26,600 nt of DNA. It comes from Flavobacteriales bacterium CG18_big_fil_WC_8_21_14_2_50_32_9. Its GTDB lineage: Bacteria; Bacteroidota; Bacteroidia; Flavobacteriales_E; Vicingaceae. Numbering within the stretch: the first letter of the stretch is position 1; each line of letters opens with the position of its first letter. The position numbers and the translations under genes are program-made. Location: the NCBI GenBank assembly GCA_002770955.1, contig PCUH01000087.1, positions 1-26,600 on the forward strand. Direction: 5' to 3'. Below, piece by piece: positions 7,588 through 14,269 of this stretch. The notes below the pieces were generated by a model, which worked only from the letters and a program-made list of their open reading frames with translations, made no database searches and was not told the origin of the DNA.

Positions 7588-8343
7588 CTAAAAAGTGGAA
7601 GAAGATAATATCTGAATAAACTCATTTCGTTTTCTTCGGGCAACCTCAACCTTGGAGTTGTCACTCATTATTACATAACCTCCATCTCCTTTTACATATT
7701 TTTTAACGTGTTGCAAATTAATAAAATGCGACCGATGTATTCGATAAAATGCTTCGTTGCTCAATAAATCTTCGTATTCATTAATAGGTCTGGAAATAAA
7801 TATAGGCTTTTGATTTCCAACAATATAAATATCGGTGTAACTACCTTCGGAATGGAATCTAATAATATCTTTAATTCTAATAAAATTCAGTCCTTCACCA
7901 TCATGAATAATAATTTTTTGATTTGCACTTTCTGTTGAAACATTATTGAAGAGCGTTTTTAATTTAGTATTCGTTAAGGGTTGATCTTTTAGTTTGTTTG
8001 TAAATCTTTTAATAGCGGCCTCCAAATCAGTAGGGTCTATTGGTTTTAGCAAATAATCAAGTGCACTATATTTTATGGCTTTAATTGCATAATGATCGTA
8101 TGCTGTGGTAAAAATAACATCAAAATCTATGTTTCCAAGTTTTTCTAATAAATCAAATCCATTTCCTCCAGGCATTTCAATATCTAAAAATAACACATCA
8201 GGCTTATCTATTTCAAGTGCCTTTTGAGCTTCTTTTATGTTGCCTGCTTTGGCAATGATGGATATGTTGGGAAATGATTTTAAAAGAGCTTCAAGATTAT
8301 CTCTTCCGCCTTTTTCATCGTCAACTATTATTGCTTTAAACAT
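7588..8343 (-). CDS. LytTR-family response regulator
   Basis: The 251-residue protein has an N-terminal receiver domain (acidic pair Asp8-Asp9, phosphoacceptor Asp54 in F-L-D-I-E-M-P-G, Thr in F-T-T-A-Y, Lys in L-L-K-P-I) and a C-terminal LytTR DNA-binding domain (~residues 147-250: IRFHSEGSYTDIYI, FYRIHRSHFINLQHV, GGYVIMSDNSKVEVARRKR). It is the cytoplasmic output of the sensor kinase encoded 16 nt upstream. LytTR proteins bind paired direct repeats spaced by about two helical turns; a matching three-box array lies upstream of this operon at 10618-10668, suggesting autoregulation. Length and motifs are intact. Confidence 0.96.
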   Translation of the reverse strand: MFKAIIVDDEKGGRDNLEALLKSFPNISIIAKAGNIKEAQKALEIDKPDVLFLDIEMPGGNGFDLLEKLGNIDFDVIFTTAYDHYAIKAIKYSALDYLLKPIDPTDLEAAIKRFTNKLKDQPLTNTKLKTLFNNVSTESANQKIIIHDGEGLNFIRIKDIIRFHSEGSYTDIYIVGNQKPIFISRPINEYEDLLSNEAFYRIHRSHFINLQHVKKYVKGDGGYVIMSDNSKVEVARRKRNEFIQILSSSTF

Positions 8344-8359
8344 ACTAATTTGTTTTTAA

Positions 8360-10540
8360 TTAAATGGGTAGAAACAGTTCAATTCGAGTTCCAGCCGGTT
8401 TATTATTTTTTGTTAAATCATGCACTTTAATTGTTAGGTTACTTCCTTCAAGCGAATTTAAAATTTCAATACGTTCTTTGGTGATGCTCATCCCGAAGGA
8501 AGTGGAAGTGGATTTTTTTGTTTTCATAGCTTGTTCTCTTCCAATGCCGTTATCTTCAATTATACATTTTAGTAGATTTTCCTTTTCTAATAAAAATTGC
8601 ACCCTAATAATTCCTTTACCTTCTAGCGTGGAAATGCCATGCCATATTGCATTTTCAACATAAGGTTGAATAAGCATGGATGGAACTTGCTCGTAATGTA
8701 TGTCAATTTTATCATCAACAATTATTTCATAACTAAATTTATTGTTTAGCCGCAATTGTTCTAATTCCAAATAAAGTCGAAGTGTATCAATTTCATCTTT
8801 TAATGAAATTTTTTGTCGTTTGGTGTTCGCAAGTGTTGCCCGCATCAATTTGGCAAATTTAGAAAGATAAATTACAGCATCTTTACTTTCATTGTTAGTT
8901 ATAAAACTTTGTATGGAATTTAAGGTATTAAAAATAAAGTGAGGATTCATTTGATTTCTAAGTACTTGTAATTCTGAAAATAGAATTTTTTGCTTTTGTT
9001 CTTCTAATAGTTTATTTTTTTGTTGGTTTTGTTTATTGATAAAAAACAACACGATAAATAGTAATACAATTAGAAGTAATATCCCACTTAAAATAAACCA
9101 AATTGAGGCATAAAAAGGTTGGGAAATATTAAAAGTAACAATGGCAGGAGTTCTACTCCAAATTCCGCTATCATTCATTGCAAACACTTTAAAGGTATAA
9201 TATCCTGGTTGCAATGAAGCATAATAAACAGATGTACTTACAGAATATGTCCAATTTACATCCTTTCCTTCCAAAATATATTTGTACTGTAAATCGGATT
9301 TATTGCTATTCACTCCACTAATTGTTAATTCTATGGAATTGAATTGATAAGAAAGTTCATAATGCGAAAGTGTTGTGGTATCAATTCCGTTTATTTTAAT
9401 GCTATTTACAAATACAATAGGAGAAATGGAATCGGGGAAAGATTCTTTTATACTTATAATTCTGCTTGGAGATGAAACGGCAGCAAATGAGGCATCTTCC
9501 TTAATTAAAGGTAAATTTTTAATAATAAATTTACTTTGAATTTTTTCATTTTCAGTGTTTGTGTTCGAAAAGATATGAGGAGTCTTGTAGTTTATTGTGT
9601 TTGAATTTACGGATTCTATTTCGTTCTTCTCAAGTAAATACACCCCATTTCCAGAGGTGCCAAACCACAAATTTCCTAAGGTATCTTCAGCAATTGAGAT
9701 AACGGTTTGATTTCCTAAATATCTTGTAGAATTACTTTCTTTGAGGTTTCCATCAGCATACACAATTATTCCTCCGTTGTTTAATGCACACCAAATTTTG
9801 TTTTCACGATCTTGATGAATGGCTTCTATATTTTTTTCCGAAAATATTCTATTTATCAATGATGAAGAATTAAACCGAATAACTTCGTGTTGTTTAGTAA
9901 ATAAATAGGTATTGTCTTTCAGTTGAATAATATTTGACTTAGAGTTACTGTTTTCATCAGCCAAAGGAATAAAAAAAGGTGTTTCAGTTAAGTAAATTGC
10001 CAACTCATTTTTGGTGGTATTTTGATTCGTTCCTGTAATTAATTTTTTACCAAATTGGGTTATAAAATATGGGTTTTGTCGAAATTGAGTAAGTGTTTTT
10101 ATGGTTTCTGTTCTCAAATCAACCTGAATAACTTGGCTTCCAACAATTGTACTAATATAAAAAGAAGAATCGCTATAAATCATGGTATTGATAATGCTGT
10201 TTTCTAGCCGTTTTGAAAGCAAGGTGTTGAATGGAAAAGTATGTAGTTTTTTATTTTTAAACTCATAAATCTCTCCAAAAATGCTCCATATAAAAAGTTG
10301 TTTATTTACCACAATAAACTTAGAAAGATTTTCTTTTTGAAGCACTTGAACGATAGCTTCTTTTTCAAATTTAAAAAGACCTTCGTTGGTAATAAACAAC
10401 ACGTTGTTTTGAAAAATAACAACATCGTTAAACTGTAAATAAGGCGAAGTATTTGATTTAAAGTTTTTAAAAGAAGGTTGTTGAGCATAAGAGCTTAGCA
10501 CAAACAATAAAATAATATGTAGAAGTAAAATACGAAACAA
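8360..10540 (-). CDS. LytS-type sensor histidine kinase with beta-propeller and Y_Y_Y sensor
   Basis: The start is TTG at 10538-10540: it is preceded in frame by a stop codon five codons upstream and gives a complete signal peptide (FRILLLHIILLFVLSSYAQ). The 726 residues comprise a periplasmic beta-propeller of the two-component-regulator type (~25-330, blades such as IWCALNNGGIIVYADG and LWFGTSGNGVYLLE), a Y_Y_Y-like Ig domain (~390-470, YKYILEGKDVNWTYS), one membrane helix (~480-502), and a His_kinase domain with phospho-acceptor His534 in M-N-P-H-F-I-F-N-T-L-N. A catalytic domain follows (N630 in PYVENAIWHG; DNGIG 663-667 region). It should autophosphorylate and pass phosphate to the regulator encoded 16 nt downstream. 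The signal is unknown. With a single propeller it is shorter than hybrid polysaccharide-sensing relatives and has no fused regulator domain. Confidence 0.94.
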   Translation of the reverse strand: MFRILLLHIILLFVLSSYAQQPSFKNFKSNTSPYLQFNDVVIFQNNVLFITNEGLFKFEKEAIVQVLQKENLSKFIVVNKQLFIWSIFGEIYEFKNKKLHTFPFNTLLSKRLENSIINTMIYSDSSFYISTIVGSQVIQVDLRTETIKTLTQFRQNPYFITQFGKKLITGTNQNTTKNELAIYLTETPFFIPLADENSNSKSNIIQLKDNTYLFTKQHEVIRFNSSSLINRIFSEKNIEAIHQDRENKIWCALNNGGIIVYADGNLKESNSTRYLGNQTVISIAEDTLGNLWFGTSGNGVYLLEKNEIESVNSNTINYKTPHIFSNTNTENEKIQSKFIIKNLPLIKEDASFAAVSSPSRIISIKESFPDSISPIVFVNSIKINGIDTTTLSHYELSYQFNSIELTISGVNSNKSDLQYKYILEGKDVNWTYSVSTSVYYASLQPGYYTFKVFAMNDSGIWSRTPAIVTFNISQPFYASIWFILSGILLLIVLLFIVLFFINKQNQQKNKLLEEQKQKILFSELQVLRNQMNPHFIFNTLNSIQSFITNNESKDAVIYLSKFAKLMRATLANTKRQKISLKDEIDTLRLYLELEQLRLNNKFSYEIIVDDKIDIHYEQVPSMLIQPYVENAIWHGISTLEGKGIIRVQFLLEKENLLKCIIEDNGIGREQAMKTKKSTSTSFGMSITKERIEILNSLEGSNLTIKVHDLTKNNKPAGTRIELFLPI

Positions 10541-10577
10541 GTTTTTTGAATTTTAAAATAATAATCGAACTCAGGTT

Positions 10578-10607
10578 TAAAGGTAACTCTTTTTTTGTTT
10601 CCCACAA
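10578..10607 (-). promoter_or_regulatory. Candidate promoter of the kinase/LytTR operon
   Basis: Minus-strand TACCTTTA (10578-10585) matches 7 of 8 positions of TAnnTTTG, with a TTG at 10605-10607 at the -33 distance. It would start transcription roughly 30 nt before the TTG start codon. The LytTR box array lies directly upstream of it, the usual place for an activator. Confidence 0.4.
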
Positions 10608-10617
10608 CCTAAAAAAG

Positions 10618-10668
10618 GGTTTTGGTCGGTTTTAATATATAAACGGTCGGTTTTATTTTACGAACGGT
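10618..10668 (-). promoter_or_regulatory. Three-box LytTR-type binding array
   Basis: Read on the minus strand, three 9-bp boxes lie in direct orientation with exactly 12 bp between neighbours: ACCGTTCGT (10660-10668), ACCGTTTAT (10639-10647) and the weaker ACCAAAACC (10618-10626). The first two match the LytTR consensus [TA][AC][CA]GTTN[AG][TG] at every position, and the 12-bp spacing is that of known LytTR sites. The flanking bases (AAAACCG) are also repeated. The array is upstream of the candidate promoter of the operon encoding the LytTR regulator itself. Confidence 0.65.
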
Positions 10669-10674
10669 TGGTTT

Positions 10675-10721
10675 AGAGGTTGTCTTTAAAGTTCAGCCTC
10701 TCGACTAAAAAGACAAACTCT
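10675..10721. repeat. Imperfect hairpin element (AGAGxTTGTCTTT family)
   Basis: Arms AGAGGTTGTCTTT (10675-10687) and AAAGACAAACTCT (10709-10721) pair at 12 of 13 positions. It touches the stop codon of the upstream lipoprotein gene, so it may act as a transcript end or 3' stabiliser on the minus strand. Its head and the inner CTCTCGACTAA are shared with the larger element at 18291-18431. Confidence 0.55.
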
Positions 10722-12009
10722 ATTTATTAAACAGAAAAACCAAATCCAACACCGTTGAAGTATGCGAATATGTTCCTTTTATTGTTTTAGAAGAAAAATC
10801 ATAAACAGTTATCGTATTTCCATTTATAACATAAAGTTCGTTGGCAAATACCTCATATTTAATTTTAGTGGCATTAACCCCACTTAAATAAGGAAGTGTT
10901 GAAAATGAATTGGCATTAACTAACACTAAATTCCCATTTTGAGCAATTAGGTAAACTCCCGAGCTAATTTCTTCAACATCGTCAATTGGAGATGCAGCCA
11001 AACTAAATGGAGTTGATTTAGCATTTGCCTGAATGTCGTAAATTTGAATTTTTGCATTTCCAGTACTTTTATCATTAGCAAGAAGCACAATTTTATTGGT
11101 ATTTAATGAATACAACCCCAACACATCTTCAAAAAGTGTGATTTGTTGCACCAAAGCACCCGAAGCAGTCCAATAAAGAACTAATCTTCTATCATTATTT
11201 CCAATAGCTTTTTGTTCTGAAAAAAATAAATTGGTATGGATTAACCCTTCTTCTCCATAAAAACTTGGTTGAGCTTGTGCTAAAAACTTAGGATTTCCAT
11301 TACCATCATAAGCTCTAATTTCTCCATTTCTCAAACTAACGTAAATTTCTTTTGAATTAAAAAAAGTATGCATAAAAAATGGTGTTGAAGAAGATGAATT
11401 ATTTATTTCCCAAAGCACATCACCAAAAGTTACATCAACAGCGGTTAAATTACCTGAAAGTGAGCCAACACTTAGTAATTGTTGATTGAATGAGTTTGCT
11501 GCCCCACCAATAAAATCGCCAGGAAGTGTTTTAAAAAGTGTGGCATTTGTTCCCGTTAAACTATAAATAGAAGTAGAGGAACCATTGTTATCATAGAAAA
11601 AAACACCTGTTCGTTCTTTTGCTACTTCTCCATAATAAATAGTGATGAATTTGTTGGTGATGTTTTCTCCATCGGAAGCACTAATTTTAAAATGATATTC
11701 GCCAGAAGGCATGTGTATATCATTAAAAAAGTAGGCTGTATTCAAATTAAATGAAGGTGAATTTGGCTCAAAAGAAACAATAGGAAGAACATTAATATTG
11801 TTTTGGTTTCTTAGCACAACAGACACATATTTTATGTTTTTGTTGTCCGTAATTGTCCCCCTAACAATTAGTGTGTCAAACCCATTTAATTGTTGATTAT
11901 TAAAAGGAGAAGAGATTGAAATAGATGGGGAAATATCATCTCCATCTTTTTTGCAAGAAAAGATAAAAACGCTTGTTAAAAGTACTATTAGAGAGAAATA
12001 TTTAAACAT
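10720..12009 (-). CDS. Secreted lipoprotein with Ig-like and beta-propeller domains, function unknown
   Basis: I place the start at ATG 12007-12009, not the in-frame ATG at 12060, because this puts the lipoprotein signal (MFKYFSLIVLLTSVFIFSC, Cys19) at the N-terminus and because a promoter-like sequence (12019-12045) lies between the two. The 429 residues begin with K-K-D-G-D-D after the lipid Cys, then an Ig-like/bacterial surface domain (~residues 27-120, SISSPFNNQQLNGFDTLIV) of the type seen with large charged linkers, then repeated four-strand blades (GNLTAVDVTFGDVLWEI; GEIRAYDGNG; AKIQIYDIQ; NTITVYDFSSKTIKGTY) that resemble a PQQ/WD-like propeller. It is likely surface- or periplasm-anchored. 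No catalytic motif is seen and no specific ligand can be named. Confidence 0.75.
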   Translation of the reverse strand: MFKYFSLIVLLTSVFIFSCKKDGDDISPSISISSPFNNQQLNGFDTLIVRGTITDNKNIKYVSVVLRNQNNINVLPIVSFEPNSPSFNLNTAYFFNDIHMPSGEYHFKISASDGENITNKFITIYYGEVAKERTGVFFYDNNGSSTSIYSLTGTNATLFKTLPGDFIGGAANSFNQQLLSVGSLSGNLTAVDVTFGDVLWEINNSSSSTPFFMHTFFNSKEIYVSLRNGEIRAYDGNGNPKFLAQAQPSFYGEEGLIHTNLFFSEQKAIGNNDRRLVLYWTASGALVQQITLFEDVLGLYSLNTNKIVLLANDKSTGNAKIQIYDIQANAKSTPFSLAASPIDDVEEISSGVYLIAQNGNLVLVNANSFSTLPYLSGVNATKIKYEVFANELYVINGNTITVYDFSSKTIKGTYSHTSTVLDLVFLFNK

Positions 12010-12018
12010 AACCAAGTA

Positions 12019-12045
12019 TAAAGTTAGGTTTTTTTTAGGATTCAA
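12019..12045 (-). promoter_or_regulatory. Candidate promoter of the propeller lipoprotein gene
   Basis: Minus-strand TAACTTTA (12019-12026), 7 of 8 with TAnnTTTG, and TTG at 12043-12045 nineteen bases upstream. The -7 box ends 9 nt before the ATG at 12009, which supports the downstream start. Confidence 0.4.
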
Positions 12046-12046
12046 G

Positions 12047-12054
12047 TACTTTTG
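12047..12054 (+). promoter_or_regulatory. Candidate -7 box of the DUF3820 gene
   Basis: TACTTTTG fits TAnnTTTG perfectly and lies 22 nt before the ATG at 12077. It is back to back with the minus-strand -33 element at 12043-12045, so two RNA polymerases could hardly bind both promoters at once. Confidence 0.4.
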
Positions 12055-12076
12055 CATCATTCAATTATAAAAATAA

Positions 12077-12301
12077 ATGCAACCCAACAACGGAAATCCA
12101 GAATTACTCTTAGAACTTGTTAAGATGCAAATGCCATTTGGAAAATACAAAGGAAGGCTCATTTGTGATTTGCCTTCGTTTTATTTAGAATGGTTTCAAC
12201 GCAAAGGATTTCCCAAAGGAAAACTCGGAGTTTTATTGGAAACCATGCACGAAATTAAAATGAATGGCTTGGAAGATTTGTTGAAACCCCTCAAAAAATA
12301 A
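12077..12301 (+). CDS. DUF3820 family small protein
   Basis: The 74-residue protein carries the DUF3820 signature: M-P-F-G-K-Y-K-G (from residue 19), L-P-S-F-Y-L-E-W-F, R-K-G-F-P-K-G-x-L-G, and M-H-E-I-K-M-N-G-L-E-D-L-L-K-P-L at the C-terminus. The family spans Proteobacteria and Bacteroidota and has been described as a putative quorum-sensing-regulated virulence factor; that label is weak, and the molecular role is unknown. No signal peptide; probably cytoplasmic. It is a full-length single-domain gene, convergent with gpmI (19-nt gap). Confidence 0.85.
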   Translation: MQPNNGNPELLLELVKMQMPFGKYKGRLICDLPSFYLEWFQRKGFPKGKLGVLLETMHEIKMNGLEDLLKPLKK

Positions 12302-12320
12302 GTGTGAACACAAATATTCC

Positions 12321-13844
12321 TCAAAGAACCAACACTTCTCCATCCATCTCTTTTGGAATAGGAAGATTAAGTAATTTAAGTATGGTAGGAGCAATATCTG
12401 CTAATTTTCCATCAACTAATTTTGAATAAACACTGTCTATTAATATGCAAGGAACTAAATTGGTAGAATGGGCCGTGTTTGGAGAACCATCATCATTTAT
12501 AGCCATGTCGGCATTGCCATGATCGGCAATAATGATAAAGGAATAATTTTGTTTCAAGCCTGTTTCAACAATTCTTTCCACACAATTATCTACCTTTTCT
12601 ACTGCTTTTACAATGGCTTCATAAACGCCAGTATGTCCAACCATATCTGCATTAGCAAAATTTAAGCATATAAAATCTGTTGGGTTAATTTTTATTTCTT
12701 TAATGATGGCTTGCGTAACTTCTTCTGCACTCATTTCGGGTTGCAAATCATAGGTAGCAACTTTGGGTGAGTTAATTAACAATCTTCTTTCTCCTTCAAA
12801 TTGAGTTTCCCTTCCACCAGAAAAAAAGAAAGTTACGTGAGGGTATTTTTCTGTTTCGGCAATTCTAATTTGTGTTTTATTGTGTGTCGATAATACTTCT
12901 CCTAATGTATTGATAAGGTTATCTTTATCATACATAATATGGATGTTTTTAAAAGTTTTATTGTAGTTTGTCATGGTAACATAATACAAAGGCAAGGTGT
13001 TCATTTCAAAATCGGGTTTGTTTTCTTGCGTAAGTACAGTGGTGATTTCTCTGCATCTATCCGTTCTGAAATTGAAAGCAATGACCACATCATTTGGAGC
13101 AATTTTTCCGATAGCATTGTTGTTTTCATCAACAACAACATGAGGTTCAATAAATTCATCGGTTATGTTGTTGGTATAACTTTGTTGCATTGCCAACGCC
13201 ACATTTGAGGTTGTATTTCCTTCTCCTTTCACGAGTAAATTATATGCTTTTTGAATCCGTTCCCAACGGTTGTCTCTATCCATAGCATAATAACGTCCAA
13301 TAACTGAGGCAATTCTAACGGAAGTATGTTTTATTTTTTCATTAAGCTGTTCTAAAAACCCCAATCCACTTTTAGGGTCGCAATCTCTTCCATCAGTAAA
13401 AGCATGGATAAAAACATTTTTAAGTTGTTGTTGATGGGCTATTTCGCACAAGCGATATAAATGTTTTTGATGGGAATGAATGCCTCCATCAGATACCAAT
13501 CCTATAAAATGTATGTTTGAGTTAGTTGCTTTGGCATAATTTATAGCTTCTAACAATACTGGATTTTTGTCAATGGTTTTTTCTTCAACAGCTTTGTTGA
13601 TGCGTGCAAAATCCTGATAAACAACCCTCCCCGCACCAATATTAAGATGACCTACTTCAGAATTTCCCATTTGACCATCGGGAAGCCCAACAAAACCACC
13701 AAAAGTTTTTAACTTAGAATTGGGGTGTTTTTTTAAACAGGCATCAAAAAAAGGCGTTTTTGCGTTATAAATAGCATCAGATTTGGTTTTGTTTCCTAAT
13801 CCCCAGCCATCAAGGATTAAAAGAGCAACTTTTTTAGTATTCAT
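12321..13844 (-). CDS. gpmI: 2,3-bisphosphoglycerate-independent phosphoglycerate mutase
   Basis: The start ATG 13842-13844 gives 507 residues, normal for the family, and begins M-N-T-K-K-V-A-L-L-I-L-D-G-W-G with metal ligand Asp12; the upstream in-frame start would add 8 non-homologous residues. The catalytic Ser62 lies in M-G-N-S-E-V-G-H-L-N. Further alkaline-phosphatase-fold motifs are F-T-D-G-R-D-C-D-P, A-S-V-I-G-R-Y-Y-A-M-D-R-D-N-R-W, N-F-R-T-D-R and A-D-H-G-N-A-D, with A-H-S-T-N-L-V-P near the C-terminus. It interconverts 3- and 2-phosphoglycerate in glycolysis using Mn ions and a phospho-serine intermediate. A promoter-like box lies 22 nt upstream. Divergent from dnaB. Confidence 0.97.
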   Translation of the reverse strand: MNTKKVALLILDGWGLGNKTKSDAIYNAKTPFFDACLKKHPNSKLKTFGGFVGLPDGQMGNSEVGHLNIGAGRVVYQDFARINKAVEEKTIDKNPVLLEAINYAKATNSNIHFIGLVSDGGIHSHQKHLYRLCEIAHQQQLKNVFIHAFTDGRDCDPKSGLGFLEQLNEKIKHTSVRIASVIGRYYAMDRDNRWERIQKAYNLLVKGEGNTTSNVALAMQQSYTNNITDEFIEPHVVVDENNNAIGKIAPNDVVIAFNFRTDRCREITTVLTQENKPDFEMNTLPLYYVTMTNYNKTFKNIHIMYDKDNLINTLGEVLSTHNKTQIRIAETEKYPHVTFFFSGGRETQFEGERRLLINSPKVATYDLQPEMSAEEVTQAIIKEIKINPTDFICLNFANADMVGHTGVYEAIVKAVEKVDNCVERIVETGLKQNYSFIIIADHGNADMAINDDGSPNTAHSTNLVPCILIDSVYSKLVDGKLADIAPTILKLLNLPIPKEMDGEVLVL

Positions 13845-13865
13845 AGTTGGTGTGTTTTTGAGCAA

Positions 13866-13873
13866 CAAAGTTA
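13866..13873 (-). promoter_or_regulatory. Candidate -7 box of gpmI
   Basis: Minus-strand TAACTTTG is a perfect TAnnTTTG match, ending 21 nt before the gpmI ATG. It lies upstream of the chosen start and inside the codons of the longer alternative, supporting the shorter protein. Confidence 0.45.
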
Positions 13874-14015
13874 CGCTGAAAAATAAAAAGAAAGGAAATT
13901 AAAAAGTAAGATGTTGCATACAACCATTATTTACAATTCGAAATAATCAATTTCAATTTAATAATTATATTTTTTTGTATAAAATAAAGTAGGATGATTA
14001 TCAGACCTATATTTA

Positions 14016-14039
14016 ATGTCTTATCCTTAAATAAGTTTA
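14016..14039 (+). repeat. 24-bp dispersed repeat, copy 2
   Basis: ATGTCTTATCCTTAAATAAG followed by TTTA; 22 of 24 bases match 7562-7585. Same orientation in the window. Neither copy is next to a transposase gene. Confidence 0.5.
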
Positions 14040-14120
14040 CCTAAAACAACATGTAAATAAATAAATAAATACTACGTCTAATAAATTTAATTAGTAAGTT
14101 ATTTATCGTCATAAACATTG

Positions 14121-14135
14121 TCTGCCATAGGCAGA
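14121..14135. repeat. TCTGCC/GGCAGA palindrome
   Basis: Perfect 6-bp arms (14121-14126 and 14130-14135) with a 3-nt ATA loop, in a locally GC-richer patch of otherwise A/T-rich sequence. Similar small palindromes are frequent between genes in this phylum. Confidence 0.5.
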
Positions 14136-14257
14136 TGATAAAGTTGTTTAAATCCTGTTTAAAAAATGTTAATTCATTGAAATACAAATACCATTAATTC
14201 CGTTAATAAAAGAATTAATTTCTTGTGTTTAAGGAAACATTGTCAGCACAATATTCG

Positions 14258-14265
14258 TATTTTTG
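14258..14265 (+). promoter_or_regulatory. Candidate -7 box of dnaB, 4 nt from the start codon
   Basis: TATTTTTG matches TAnnTTTG fully; TTG at 14240-14242 is at the -33 distance. The box ends 4 nt before the ATG at 14270, so transcription would begin at or next to the start codon. Confidence 0.5.
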
Positions 14266-14269
14266 AACT

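Larger units (their letters stand above)
13845..14269. other. 425-bp divergent region between gpmI and dnaB
   Basis: Very A/T-rich. It holds the gpmI -7 box near the left end, copy 2 of the 24-bp repeat (14016-14039), a (TAAA)4 microsatellite at 14054-14070, a TCTGCC/GGCAGA palindrome at 14121-14135, and the dnaB promoter box at the right end. No gene or structured RNA is recognisable. Confidence 0.5.

Noticed and set aside
12010..12060. Longer N-terminus for the propeller lipoprotein (ATG at 12060)
   Set aside because: It would place 17 residues before the lipoprotein signal and span the promoter-like sequence; the start at 12009 fits better.
13845..14269. tRNA or replication origin in the long gap before dnaB
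   Set aside because: No cloverleaf-like arms or CCA end were seen, and no cluster of DnaA-box-like 9-mers; only small palindromes and a microsatellite.
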